Assembly: GCA_020026195.1 (NCBI GenBank)
Contig: JAHHQW010000057.1
Span: forward strand, 1-13,131
From: Prevotella sp.
Lineage (GTDB): Bacteria > Bacteroidota > Bacteroidia > Bacteroidales > Bacteroidaceae
DNA: 13,131 bases
Direction of reading: 5' to 3'
In this document: piece after piece, positions 1 to 6,938 of the stretch
Layout: each line of letters starts with the position of its first letter
Position numbering within the stretch: position 1 is the first letter of the stretch
Made by a program: the position numbers and the translations under genes
The notes under the pieces: model-generated
Seen by the model: only the letters and a program-made list of their open reading frames with translations
Told to the model about the DNA's origin: nothing
Database searches by the model: none

Positions 1-43
1 GATGTAACATTTGTTTAACTTTGCGCATAAAAAGTAAAGAGAA

Positions 44-77
44 TTGACTAAAGAAATAAAATAATATTGTACTTTTG
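44..77 (+). promoter_or_regulatory. Ferritin promoter (Bacteroidota type)
   Basis: TACTTTTG at 70-77 fits the Bacteroidota -7 consensus TAnnTTTG exactly, and a TTG at 44-46 lies 23 bases upstream as a plausible -33 element. Transcription would begin near 84, giving a leader of about 60 bases before the ATG at 143. The leader is A-rich and has no Shine-Dalgarno sequence, as is usual for this phylum. No iron-box operator is evident. Confidence 0.6.
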
Positions 78-142
78 TGTCGGAATATAGAAATCGAATA
101 ATAATAAGTTTTTATAACAACAACTTAAAAATTAAAACAATT

Positions 143-664
143 ATGTTAAGTAAAGAATTACATGAAGCTATGAATCAGCAGGTTAATGCTGAATTCTGGT
201 CAGCTTATCTGTATCTTTCTATGTCTATGGATGCAGAAGCTAAAGGTTACAAAGGTATCGCTAACTGGTTCTATATCCAGTTCAAGGAAGAGCAGGATCA
301 CGCCCGTATTTTCATGAACTATATGAATTCAAGAGATGCTGAGGTTACTCTTCTTCCTATAGCTGAAGTTAAGACAAAGTGGGAATCTCCACTGGATATG
401 TTTAAGGATACTCTTGAGCACGAGAAAAAAGTTACAGCAATGATCAACAACCTCGTTAGCATTGCAACAAAGGATAACGACTATGCTTCTAAGAACGCTC
501 TCATCTGGTTCGTTAACGAGCAGGTAGAAGAAGAAGAGAATGCCCGCGACCTTATCCATGACTTCGAGGCTATCACTGGCAACAAATATGGCTGCTACAT
601 GCTCGACAAGGAACTTCAGTCACGTGTTTATGTAGTTCCTTCTCCCCTTGCTGCTAAGGAATAA
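143..664 (+). CDS. ftnA: Bacterial non-haem ferritin
   Basis: An iron-storage protein that oxidises Fe(II) at a di-iron ferroxidase centre and stores it as a ferric mineral inside a 24-subunit cytosolic shell. With the ATG at 143 the product is 173 residues, close to the roughly 165 of E. coli FtnA. The ferroxidase ligands fall at the same numbers as in E. coli FtnA: E17, E50, H53, E94, Q127 and E130 (in NAEFWS, KEEQDHAR, LEHEKK and NEQVEEEE). The four-helix bundle spans about residues 3-145, with a short fifth helix around the YMLDKEL segment and a slightly extended tail. An in-frame GTG at 77 would add 22 residues, but it overlaps the -7 promoter box, so the internal ATG is preferred. The gene is monocistronic, with its own promoter and terminator. 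Confidence 0.95.
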   Translation: MLSKELHEAMNQQVNAEFWSAYLYLSMSMDAEAKGYKGIANWFYIQFKEEQDHARIFMNYMNSRDAEVTLLPIAEVKTKWESPLDMFKDTLEHEKKVTAMINNLVSIATKDNDYASKNALIWFVNEQVEEEENARDLIHDFEAITGNKYGCYMLDKELQSRVYVVPSPLAAKE

Positions 665-692
665 TATGTAATCTGTACATACATCATAACAT

Positions 693-728
693 AAGGTAAT
701 CTGCTTCATTTTGCGGATTACCTTTTTT
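693..728 (+). terminator. Intrinsic terminator after ferritin
   Basis: AAGGTAATCTGC (693-704) pairs with GCGGATTACCTT (713-724) through 12 base pairs, one of them a G-T wobble, around an 8-base loop. A run of six T follows at 723-728. It lies 29 bases after the ferritin stop codon. Confidence 0.9.
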
Positions 729-1089
729 ATTTTCCTTACTTTATTCTCTTTCAGCGGTGTTCTGAACTCGCCATGTTTTTATTGAAAGAGCATCAGGCTT
801 TTAAAGAATTAATCATATAGTTACAGTCTTGAATAATTTCAGTCCTTTTCATGGTATCAAAATGCATAAATCTTATGTAACTACAAAAGTTTATTGACGT
901 CATGATAATGGTTTGCAAACATGATAACAAAACATCTGCAGATACACGTAGTCTCGTTTGCGAATGCACGTATATGAACTATGCCGACATACGCATGATA
1001 GTTTGCTAAAACACGTACGACTGTATCCTTTATGTCAAGAAAAAAATCCTATTCATTACACAGACATGCAATGATTTAAGAATATAGAC
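729..1089. other. Non-coding gap, convergent ferritin/rpsA
   Basis: This stretch lies between the ferritin terminator and the rpsA terminator. I see no convincing gene on either strand; the longest ATG-initiated frame noted is 36 codons on the minus strand (793-903) and has no family resemblance. The right half (895-1017) holds clustered short palindromes and repeats, described separately. A small RNA cannot be excluded, but no clean promoter-plus-terminator pair is visible inside. Confidence 0.6.
895..1017. repeat. Cluster of short repeats and palindromes, 45-base spacing
   Basis: GTTTGC occurs at 911, 956 and 1001, exactly 45 bases apart each time. CACGTA follows at 945, 967 and 1012, the last two again 45 apart. 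CATGATA occurs at 901, 920 and 994. Perfect palindromes also sit here: TGACGTCA (895-902), GTTTGCAAAC (911-920) and ATCTGCAGAT (934-943). Between the core words the 45-base units align only loosely (about 14 of 21 positions for 941-961 against 986-1006). This is a decayed or very loose tandem repeat, or a set of binding sites; the function is unknown. Confidence 0.45.
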
Positions 1090-1127
1090 AAAAAAAGAAT
1101 GCACCTCAGTATTTGAGATGCATTCTT
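1090..1127 (-). terminator. Intrinsic terminator of rpsA
   Basis: On the minus strand a stem of 9 plus 4 base pairs with one mismatch (plus-strand arms 1095-1108 and 1114-1127, 5-base loop) is followed by a run of seven T (complement of the A run 1090-1096). It lies about 25 bases past the rpsA stop codon. A T-rich stretch at 1129-1136 may give weak function on the plus strand as well. Confidence 0.85.
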
Positions 1128-1151
1128 GTATTTTTTGATGTAAGAATCAGA

Positions 1152-2915
1152 TTACTTACCGTTCTTTTCCATCTTAGCCTTCAGTTCCTGGAGAGCGTCG
1201 AGTTCACCAAGAGTTGTGCTTGCTGCTACATTGTTGATCTTGTGCTCTGCTGCGGGAGCTGCTGCTGCCTGCTTGCGAGGAGCCTGAGCCTCTTCGAATG
1301 TGCGGCTGTGTGAAAGGATGATACGCTTTGTTTCCTTTACGAATTCGAGAACCTTGAATTCGATTTCTTCACCAAGCTGAGCCTGTGAGCCATCTTCCTT
1401 GATGAGGTGCTTAGGAGTAGCGAAACCTTCACCACCTTCGTTCAGAGTGATTGTAGCACCCTTGTCGAGGATTTCTGTGATCTTACCTGTGTGTACTGAA
1501 CCTACAGTGTAGATCTTCTCGTACTCGTCCCAAGGATTAGCTTCAAGCTGCTTGTGACCGAGGCTGAGACGACGGTTTTCCTTATCTATTTCAAGAACTA
1601 CAACGTCCATGTCTGCACCAACCTGTGTGAACTCAGCAGGATGCTTAACCTTCTTTGTCCAGCTCAGATCGCTGATGTGAACGAGTCCGTCTACACCTTC
1701 TTCGAGTTCTACGAATACACCGAAGTGTGTGAAGTTACGAACCTTAGCTGTGTGCTTGCTGCCAACGGGATACTTAACGTCGATTGTTTCCCATGGATCT
1801 TCCTTAAGCTGCTTGATACCAAGTGACATCTTGCGCTCTTCGCGGTCGAGTGTAAGGATTACAGCTTCTACTTCCTGTCCTACATGGAGGAATTCCTGTG
1901 CAGAACGGAGGTGCTGGCTCCAGCTCATTTCTGAAACGTGGATGAGTCCTTCTACGCCCGGAGCGATTTCTACGAATGCACCGTAGTCAGCGAGAACAAC
2001 TACCTTACCCTTAACGTGGTCGTCAACCTTGAGGTTAGGATCAAGAGCATCCCAGGGGTGAGGAGTAAGCTGCTTCAGACCGAGAGCGATACGCTTCTTC
2101 TCATCGTCGAAGTCAAGGATAACAACGTTGAGTTTCTGGTCGAGTGATACAACTTCGTTAGGATCGATAACACGGCCCCAGCTGAGGTCTGTGATATGAA
2201 TCAGACCGTCCACACCGCCGAGGTCAACGAATACACCGTAAGATGTGATGTTCTTAACAGTACCTTCGAGGATCTGACCCTTTTCGAGCTTACCGATAAT
2301 TTCTTTCTTCTGTGCTTCCAACTCAGCTTCGATAAGAGCCTTGTGAGAAACAACTACATTGCGGAATTCGTGGTTGATCTTTACAATCTTGAATTCCATT
2401 GTCTTGCCTACGAATACGTCGTAGTCGCGTATAGGATGAACGTCGATCTGGCTTCCGGGAAGGAATGCTTCGATACCGAATACATCAACAATCATACCAC
2501 CCTTAGTGCGGCACTTAACATAACCGTTAACGATAGCTTCGTTGTCCTTAGCTTCGTTGATGCGCTCCCAGCTCTTGCTGAGACGTGCTTTCTTGTGTGA
2601 AAGAAGGAGCTGACCCTTGCGGTCTTCCTGGCTTTCTACATAAACTTCTACTACGTCACCAACCTTCAGATCGGGATTGTAGCGGAATTCGCTTGCGGGG
2701 ATGATACCATCGCTCTTGTAACCAATGTTAACAATAACTTCTTTCTTGTCTACAGAGATTACCTTACCTTCAACTACCTGGTGTTCGCTTACCTTGTTGA
2801 GGGTTTCATCATAAGCCTTCTGAAGTTCTTCTCTACTTACGTTGGTCTGAATTCCATTTTCGAATTCTTCCCAGTTGAACTCTGCATTCGGCTGTACGTT
2901 CTTAAAATTTGACAT
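1152..2915 (-). CDS. rpsA: 30S ribosomal protein S1
   Basis: S1 binds single-stranded, A/U-rich mRNA leaders and helps the 30S subunit load and unfold them. The 587-residue product shows six S1 (OB-fold) repeats at roughly residues 46-107, 124-192, 212-281, 297-368, 384-454 and 472-537. The middle repeats carry the family signature, for example YGVFVDL..DGLIHITDLSW and FGVFVELEEGVDGLVHISDLSW. Repeats 1 and 2, the ribosome-binding pair in E. coli S1, and repeat 6 are more divergent. An Ala-rich linker (about 546-557) and a short charged C-terminal helix follow. The N-terminal ~45 residues precede the first repeat. Length and architecture match S1 proteins of Bacteroidota. The gene is monocistronic, convergent with ferritin, and preceded by an A/T-rich leader without a Shine-Dalgarno. 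Confidence 0.97.
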   Translation of the reverse strand: MSNFKNVQPNAEFNWEEFENGIQTNVSREELQKAYDETLNKVSEHQVVEGKVISVDKKEVIVNIGYKSDGIIPASEFRYNPDLKVGDVVEVYVESQEDRKGQLLLSHKKARLSKSWERINEAKDNEAIVNGYVKCRTKGGMIVDVFGIEAFLPGSQIDVHPIRDYDVFVGKTMEFKIVKINHEFRNVVVSHKALIEAELEAQKKEIIGKLEKGQILEGTVKNITSYGVFVDLGGVDGLIHITDLSWGRVIDPNEVVSLDQKLNVVILDFDDEKKRIALGLKQLTPHPWDALDPNLKVDDHVKGKVVVLADYGAFVEIAPGVEGLIHVSEMSWSQHLRSAQEFLHVGQEVEAVILTLDREERKMSLGIKQLKEDPWETIDVKYPVGSKHTAKVRNFTHFGVFVELEEGVDGLVHISDLSWTKKVKHPAEFTQVGADMDVVVLEIDKENRRLSLGHKQLEANPWDEYEKIYTVGSVHTGKITEILDKGATITLNEGGEGFATPKHLIKEDGSQAQLGEEIEFKVLEFVKETKRIILSHSRTFEEAQAPRKQAAAAPAAEHKINNVAASTTLGELDALQELKAKMEKNGK

Positions 2916-2981
2916 AAAAATAATAAATAATTTAATTAATAAAGTTAGACTTTATGTTGACTGTTTATATATAAAACGGTG

Positions 2982-2989
2982 CAAAATTA
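2982..2989 (-). promoter_or_regulatory. Probable rpsA promoter (-7 box)
   Basis: On the minus strand the box reads TAATTTTG, a match to TAnnTTTG. Transcription would start near 2975, giving a very A/T-rich leader of about 60 bases up to the ATG at 2915. I see no good TTTG at the -33 position, so confidence is moderate. The rest of 2990-3090 is A/T-rich and shows no gene and no clear terminator for the upstream operon. Confidence 0.5.
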
Positions 2990-3090
2990 CTATATTAATA
3001 CGGAATACTTCACTTTATATTGATAAAAATGTAATTTTAGCACAAAATATAATGATTTTTTAATTGTTTTGTACTAAAAACACATTCTTA

Positions 3091-3216
3091 TCATGCTTTT
3101 TTACTGTCTTTATCTTCTTCTTTATCGTTAGAATAGTCTTTGGTTATTCCCCGCCACATCATTATTGACATAGCAAGAATGAAGAATGATGATATAAATA
3201 ACAATACCATGCCCAT
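3091..3216 (-). CDS. Small single-pass membrane protein, 41 residues, unrecognised
   Basis: A 41-codon frame begins with ATG at 3216 and stops with TGA at 3091. Its start is 35 bases after the helicase stop codon, on the same strand. The product has a hydrophobic segment over residues 2-20 (MVLLFISSFF, then ILAMSIMMW), a WRG junction at 21-23, and a very polar tail (24-41) dense in Lys, Asp and Glu, ending SKKA. This is the architecture of a one-helix inner-membrane microprotein with a charged tail, probably cytoplasmic because of the flanking Arg/Lys. A second ATG two codons downstream is an alternative start. I do not recognise the family. The sharp change from a 19-residue hydrophobic block to a charged tail argues against a chance frame, but coding status is inferred from composition and position only. 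Confidence 0.55.
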   Translation of the reverse strand: MGMVLLFISSFFILAMSIMMWRGITKDYSNDKEEDKDSKKA

Positions 3217-3251
3217 ATTACATTATTATATAGTGATTTAACAACTGGCTG

Positions 3252-4610
3252 TTATTCTGATTTGGGGGCTGTCTGTTCTTTTCTGCCATGCGTCTTGTCG
3301 CCTGACTTTGATTTGTGTAATGGCTTATGCTGACCTTTGTGCGATGGTCCGTGGAATTTACTTTCTGCCTTACCCTTTGCAGACGGTGTTCCTCTGTGAC
3401 GATCTCTTCCCTTGTGTCTTCTGCCGTTCTTGCTGCCATCGCCTTGCGCGCGTACATATTTATATTCGGGCGTCTCTCCGAACTCTTTAGGGACTTCGAG
3501 TTTGTTTACTTCTCGCTTTATAACCTTCTCAATCTTCATGAAGGCTCCTATTTCTTCGGGCGATATAAGTGTAACTGCATATCCGTCGCTGCCGGCACGG
3601 GCTGTACGTCCGATACGGTGAATGTAATCTTCGGGGTCGTGTGGCACATCAAAGTTTATTACGAGTGTGATGTCGTCGATGTCAATGCCTCGCGAGATTA
3701 TGTCGGTGGCTATCACCACGTTTACCTGTCCTGCCTTAAACTTATACATTAGTTCGTCACGCTCTTCCTGCGTAAGGTCTGAATGCATCTCGTCGCAGTT
3801 GATGTGCATCTTCTTAAGCGAAAGGTTTATGTCCTTTACTTTTTGTTTTGAACCTGCAAAGACGACGGCCTTATCGGGATGTTTCGTCTTAAATATGTTC
3901 TTTACGATATTAAGTTTCTGCGGAGGATAGCACACGTATGCTCCCTGAACAATCTTCTCGGCTGGCATACTTGGTGCTATTTTAATCTTAACAGGGTTCT
4001 TAAGCAGTTTCGATGCCATCTCTTCTATCTTTGAAGGCATTGTTGCAGAGAACATAATTGTCTGGCATGTCTTTGGAAGATTTGCTGCGATTGTCATAAT
4101 GTCATCGTAGAATCCCATGTCGAGCATTCTGTCTGCTTCGTCGAGGATAAAGAACGACACGCGGCTCAGATCTATATTGTTCATGGAAATATGACTGATT
4201 AGTCGGCCTGGTGTTGCTATGACAACATCTGCGCCACGCTTAAAACTATTCAGTTCACGGTCATATCGTCCGCCGTCATTTCCTCCGTATACAGCCACGC
4301 TGCTTACATCTTTAAGATAATAGCCAAAACCCTGCATCTCACGGTCTATCTGCTGTGCCAGTTCGCGTGTAGGACTCATGATGAGACAGTTTATGGCATC
4401 CTTAGGATAACCACCGTCATCAAGTTTGCTTAATACGGGCAGCAGGTAAGCTGCAGTTTTTCCTGTTCCTGTCTGTGCTACGCCAAGCACGTCTTTTCCC
4501 TGCAATATCACTGGAATACACTGCTCCTGAATAGGAGTACAGGTCTCGAAACGCATGTCATCGAGAGCATCCAGGATATTGTCGTTAATATCCAATTCGT
4601 AAAAATCCAT
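3252..4610 (-). CDS. DEAD-box ATP-dependent RNA helicase
   Basis: An RNA-unwinding ATPase of superfamily 2, 452 residues, probably acting in ribosome assembly or mRNA turnover. All core motifs are visible in order: Q motif around F21-P33 with Q28, motif I AQTGTGKT (45-52), Ia PTRELA (80-85), Ib TPGR (133-136), motif II DEAD (157-160), III SAT (188-190), V ATDIISRGID (301-310) and VI HRIGRTARAG (331-340). The tail from about residue 390 is low in complexity and rich in Lys, Arg, His, Gly and Ser, as expected for non-specific RNA binding. The tail places it nearest RhlE-like proteins of Bacteroidota, but I do not assign a symbol. Its ATG lies 25 bases after the LptG-type gene, so it is probably transcribed with it. 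Confidence 0.95.
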   Translation of the reverse strand: MDFYELDINDNILDALDDMRFETCTPIQEQCIPVILQGKDVLGVAQTGTGKTAAYLLPVLSKLDDGGYPKDAINCLIMSPTRELAQQIDREMQGFGYYLKDVSSVAVYGGNDGGRYDRELNSFKRGADVVIATPGRLISHISMNNIDLSRVSFFILDEADRMLDMGFYDDIMTIAANLPKTCQTIMFSATMPSKIEEMASKLLKNPVKIKIAPSMPAEKIVQGAYVCYPPQKLNIVKNIFKTKHPDKAVVFAGSKQKVKDINLSLKKMHINCDEMHSDLTQEERDELMYKFKAGQVNVVIATDIISRGIDIDDITLVINFDVPHDPEDYIHRIGRTARAGSDGYAVTLISPEEIGAFMKIEKVIKREVNKLEVPKEFGETPEYKYVRAQGDGSKNGRRHKGRDRHRGTPSAKGKAESKFHGPSHKGQHKPLHKSKSGDKTHGRKEQTAPKSE

Positions 4611-4635
4611 CTTTCAATCTTCTTATCTTAAATAA

Positions 4636-5799
4636 TTAATTAGGTGCATGTCGATAGCAGAAGTATGCTATGACTGCAAACAGCATGTTGGGTATCCATG
4701 CGGCAAGCATTGCTGGCATTCCGGCCTGTATTGCGAATGTTGCTGATACAGTCTGCAACAGAATATAACCGAAACTGAGTGCAAGACCTACGCCAAGGTA
4801 CATACCCATACCGCCTTTACGTTTACGCGATGACAGTGATACGCCTATCAGTGTCAGAATGAACGATGCAAACGAGGATGCTATACGCTTGTGATATTCT
4901 ACTTCGTACTGCACTACGTTGCTCGAACCGCGGTTTATCTGTTTATCTATGTAATCTTTTAGCTGTGGACTGGTAAATGTTTCCTGCTGACCTTTAGAGA
5001 ATACGAGGTCGGTAGGCTCCATCATTATTAGTGTGTCTATCTGCGTACCTTTGGTTATACGCTCGCGGTAACCTTTCAAACTACGAATCTGATAGTTCAT
5101 GGCCTTCCAGTGATACTTGCTGTCAGAAATTGTATCGTACTGTATCTCCCAGGCTGTCATGTGACTTACGAGTTGTTTGTTCTCGAACTTGTCGAGAAAG
5201 AATCCATAACCGCGTTTGCGTACATTGTCGTAATGCTGGATGTACGCTATCATTCCCTCACCTACCTGCAACTGTACGTTATCGGCAGACGTGTTCTTTC
5301 TTTTGTTCTTATACATCATCTCGAAATTCTGCTTTACGACAGTATTTTTCGGGATAACGAAAGAACCAAGATAGAAATTGAGTATTGATATCAGTGCTGC
5401 TGATATCATGTAAGGACGCAGCAGACGTTTAAAACTTACTCCCGCAGCGAGCATGGAAATAACTTCTGAATTACCGGCAAGTTTGGAAGTAAAGAAAATA
5501 ACCGAGATAAATACGAACAGCGGACTGAAAAGGTTTGCGAAATATGGTATGAAGTTAAGATAGTAATCGAATATTATGGCCTGAAGAGGTGCATGATATT
5601 CGGTAAACTTCGCAAGGTTCTCATTGATGTCGAACACAATGGAAATAGATATAATAAGGAGTATCGAGTAAATGTAAGTACCGATAAACTTCTTTATTAT
5701 ATAGCGGTCGAGCAGACCAATAAAACGCCACGGCTTCAGAAACTTTCCAATTGTTCCGAATACCGATGCTATACTTTTTTTTATATTTCCGATGTTCAT
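4636..5799 (-). CDS. lptG: LptG/LptF-family lipopolysaccharide export permease
   Basis: A transmembrane subunit of the LptB2FG ABC transporter, which extracts lipopolysaccharide from the inner membrane and passes it to the periplasmic bridge. The 387 residues fit the YjgP/YjgQ family: three transmembrane helices at about 37-57, 82-104 and 128-149, a large periplasmic beta-jellyroll region (about 150-303), and three more helices at about 305-322, 333-355 and 361-382. The segment FDYYLNFIPYFANLFSPLF and the following ELVISM-like coupling-helix region (EVISMLAAGVSF, 112-123) are typical. About 28 residues precede the usual start of the family (LLDRYIIKKF), a modest N-terminal extension with no alternative internal ATG. 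The choice of LptG over LptF rests on resemblance and on the adjacent tgt, 9 bases upstream, a pairing I believe is common in Bacteroidota. Confidence 0.85.
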   Translation of the reverse strand: MNIGNIKKSIASVFGTIGKFLKPWRFIGLLDRYIIKKFIGTYIYSILLIISISIVFDINENLAKFTEYHAPLQAIIFDYYLNFIPYFANLFSPLFVFISVIFFTSKLAGNSEVISMLAAGVSFKRLLRPYMISAALISILNFYLGSFVIPKNTVVKQNFEMMYKNKRKNTSADNVQLQVGEGMIAYIQHYDNVRKRGYGFFLDKFENKQLVSHMTAWEIQYDTISDSKYHWKAMNYQIRSLKGYRERITKGTQIDTLIMMEPTDLVFSKGQQETFTSPQLKDYIDKQINRGSSNVVQYEVEYHKRIASSFASFILTLIGVSLSSRKRKGGMGMYLGVGLALSFGYILLQTVSATFAIQAGMPAMLAAWIPNMLFAVIAYFCYRHAPN

Positions 5800-5808
5800 A
5801 TTATCCTG

Positions 5809-6936
5809 TTAAATTCTGCGTCCTAAATTGTCTATTACCGACGCCTTCCACTGAACAAAATCGCCTGCAATGATGTGTTTGCGAGCATCGCCCACAAGTC
5901 GTAAGTAGAATGCAAGATTATGTATACTTGCTATCTGCATGGCAAGGAGTTCCTGTGCCTTAAACAGATGATGAAGGTATGCCTTAGTGTGGAATACATC
6001 AATGTAGCATCCGTCTGGATCAATGGGTGTGAAATCATCTTCCCATTTCTTATTGCGCATATTCATCGTTCCGTTGTATGTAAACAGCAGTGCATTACGC
6101 CCATTACGTGTAGGCATAACACAGTCGAACATATCGACACCGCGTTCTATTCCTTCAAGTATATTCTGAGGTGTTCCTACACCCATAAGGTAACGTGGAC
6201 GGTCTTTAGGAAGTATCTCATTTACAACTTCTATCATATCGTACATCACGTCAGTAGGTTCGCCTACTGCAAGTCCGCCAATGGCATTTCCTTCGGCATC
6301 CTTATCTGCAACAAACTTAGCTGCATCCTGGCGCAAGTCTTTGTATGTACATCCCTGTACAATTGGGAAAAGGCTCTGGTGATGGCCGTAAAGAGGTTCT
6401 GTCTCGTTGAAACGTTTGATACATCTGTCAAGCCAGCGCTGTGTCATGGCAAGACTCTTCTTTGCATACTGGTAGTCGCTCTGACCAGGAGGGCATTCGT
6501 CTAAGGCCATCATGATGTCGGCACCAATAATACGTTCGGTATCCATTACGTTCTCTGGTGTAAAGATGTGTTTAGAACCGTCTATATGTGAACGGAACTC
6601 GCATCCTTCTTCACGAAGTTTACGAATTCCTGTAAGTGAGAACACCTGAAAGCCGCCGCTGTCTGTAAGAATCGGACGGTCCCAGTGCTCAAACTTATGA
6701 AGTCCGCCGGCCTTACGCATTATGTCAAGTCCCGGACGGAGATAAAGATGATAGGTGTTACCTAATATTATCTGAGCATTAACCTGTTCTTTAAGCTCGT
6801 TGAAATGCACTCCCTTTACGGTAGCGCATGTTCCTACGGGCATAAATATAGGTGTTTCTATTGTTCCGTGGTCGGTTGTAATAAGTCCTGCACGGGCATC
6901 GCTTGCATTATCTGTATACTGTAGTTCGAATTTCAT
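5809..6936 (-). CDS. tgt: Queuine/preQ1 tRNA-guanine transglycosylase
   Basis: Exchanges guanine at position 34 of tRNAs with GUN anticodons for preQ1, the committed tRNA step of queuosine synthesis. The 375 residues match the bacterial length. The catalytic aspartates are present: D92 in TDSGGFQVFS and D271 in GVDMFDCVMPTRNGR. The substrate-pocket motifs VQGC (193-196) and GGLAVGE (220-226) are also intact. The C-terminal zinc site is unusual: where the family has C-x-C-x2-C and a distant His, this protein has D308, C310, D313 and H339. The spacing is preserved but two of the four ligands are replaced by Asp. Whether zinc still binds is unknown. The start ATG lies 2 bases after the lon stop codon, so translation is probably coupled. 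Confidence 0.96.
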   Translation of the reverse strand: MKFELQYTDNASDARAGLITTDHGTIETPIFMPVGTCATVKGVHFNELKEQVNAQIILGNTYHLYLRPGLDIMRKAGGLHKFEHWDRPILTDSGGFQVFSLTGIRKLREEGCEFRSHIDGSKHIFTPENVMDTERIIGADIMMALDECPPGQSDYQYAKKSLAMTQRWLDRCIKRFNETEPLYGHHQSLFPIVQGCTYKDLRQDAAKFVADKDAEGNAIGGLAVGEPTDVMYDMIEVVNEILPKDRPRYLMGVGTPQNILEGIERGVDMFDCVMPTRNGRNALLFTYNGTMNMRNKKWEDDFTPIDPDGCYIDVFHTKAYLHHLFKAQELLAMQIASIHNLAFYLRLVGDARKHIIAGDFVQWKASVIDNLGRRI

Positions 6937-6938
6937 TA

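Noticed and set aside
77..142. In-frame GTG at 77 extending ferritin by 22 residues
   Set aside because: It overlaps the -7 promoter box, and the ATG at 143 gives exact E. coli FtnA numbering of the ferroxidase ligands.
895..902. TGACGTCA as a specific regulator site
   Set aside because: One isolated 8-base palindrome between two terminators; listed only as part of the repeat cluster.
793..903. 36-codon minus-strand frame in the ferritin/rpsA gap
   Set aside because: Mixed composition, no domain or membrane pattern, and its 5' part overlaps the repeat cluster; most likely chance.
901..1017. CRISPR array at the 45-base repeats
   Set aside because: Repeat words are only 6-7 bases and the units differ; no long identical repeats, spacers or cas genes.
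2196..2600. Long plus-strand frame of 134 codons inside rpsA
   Set aside because: It is antisense to well-conserved S1 repeats and shows no protein features; a by-product of rpsA codon bias.
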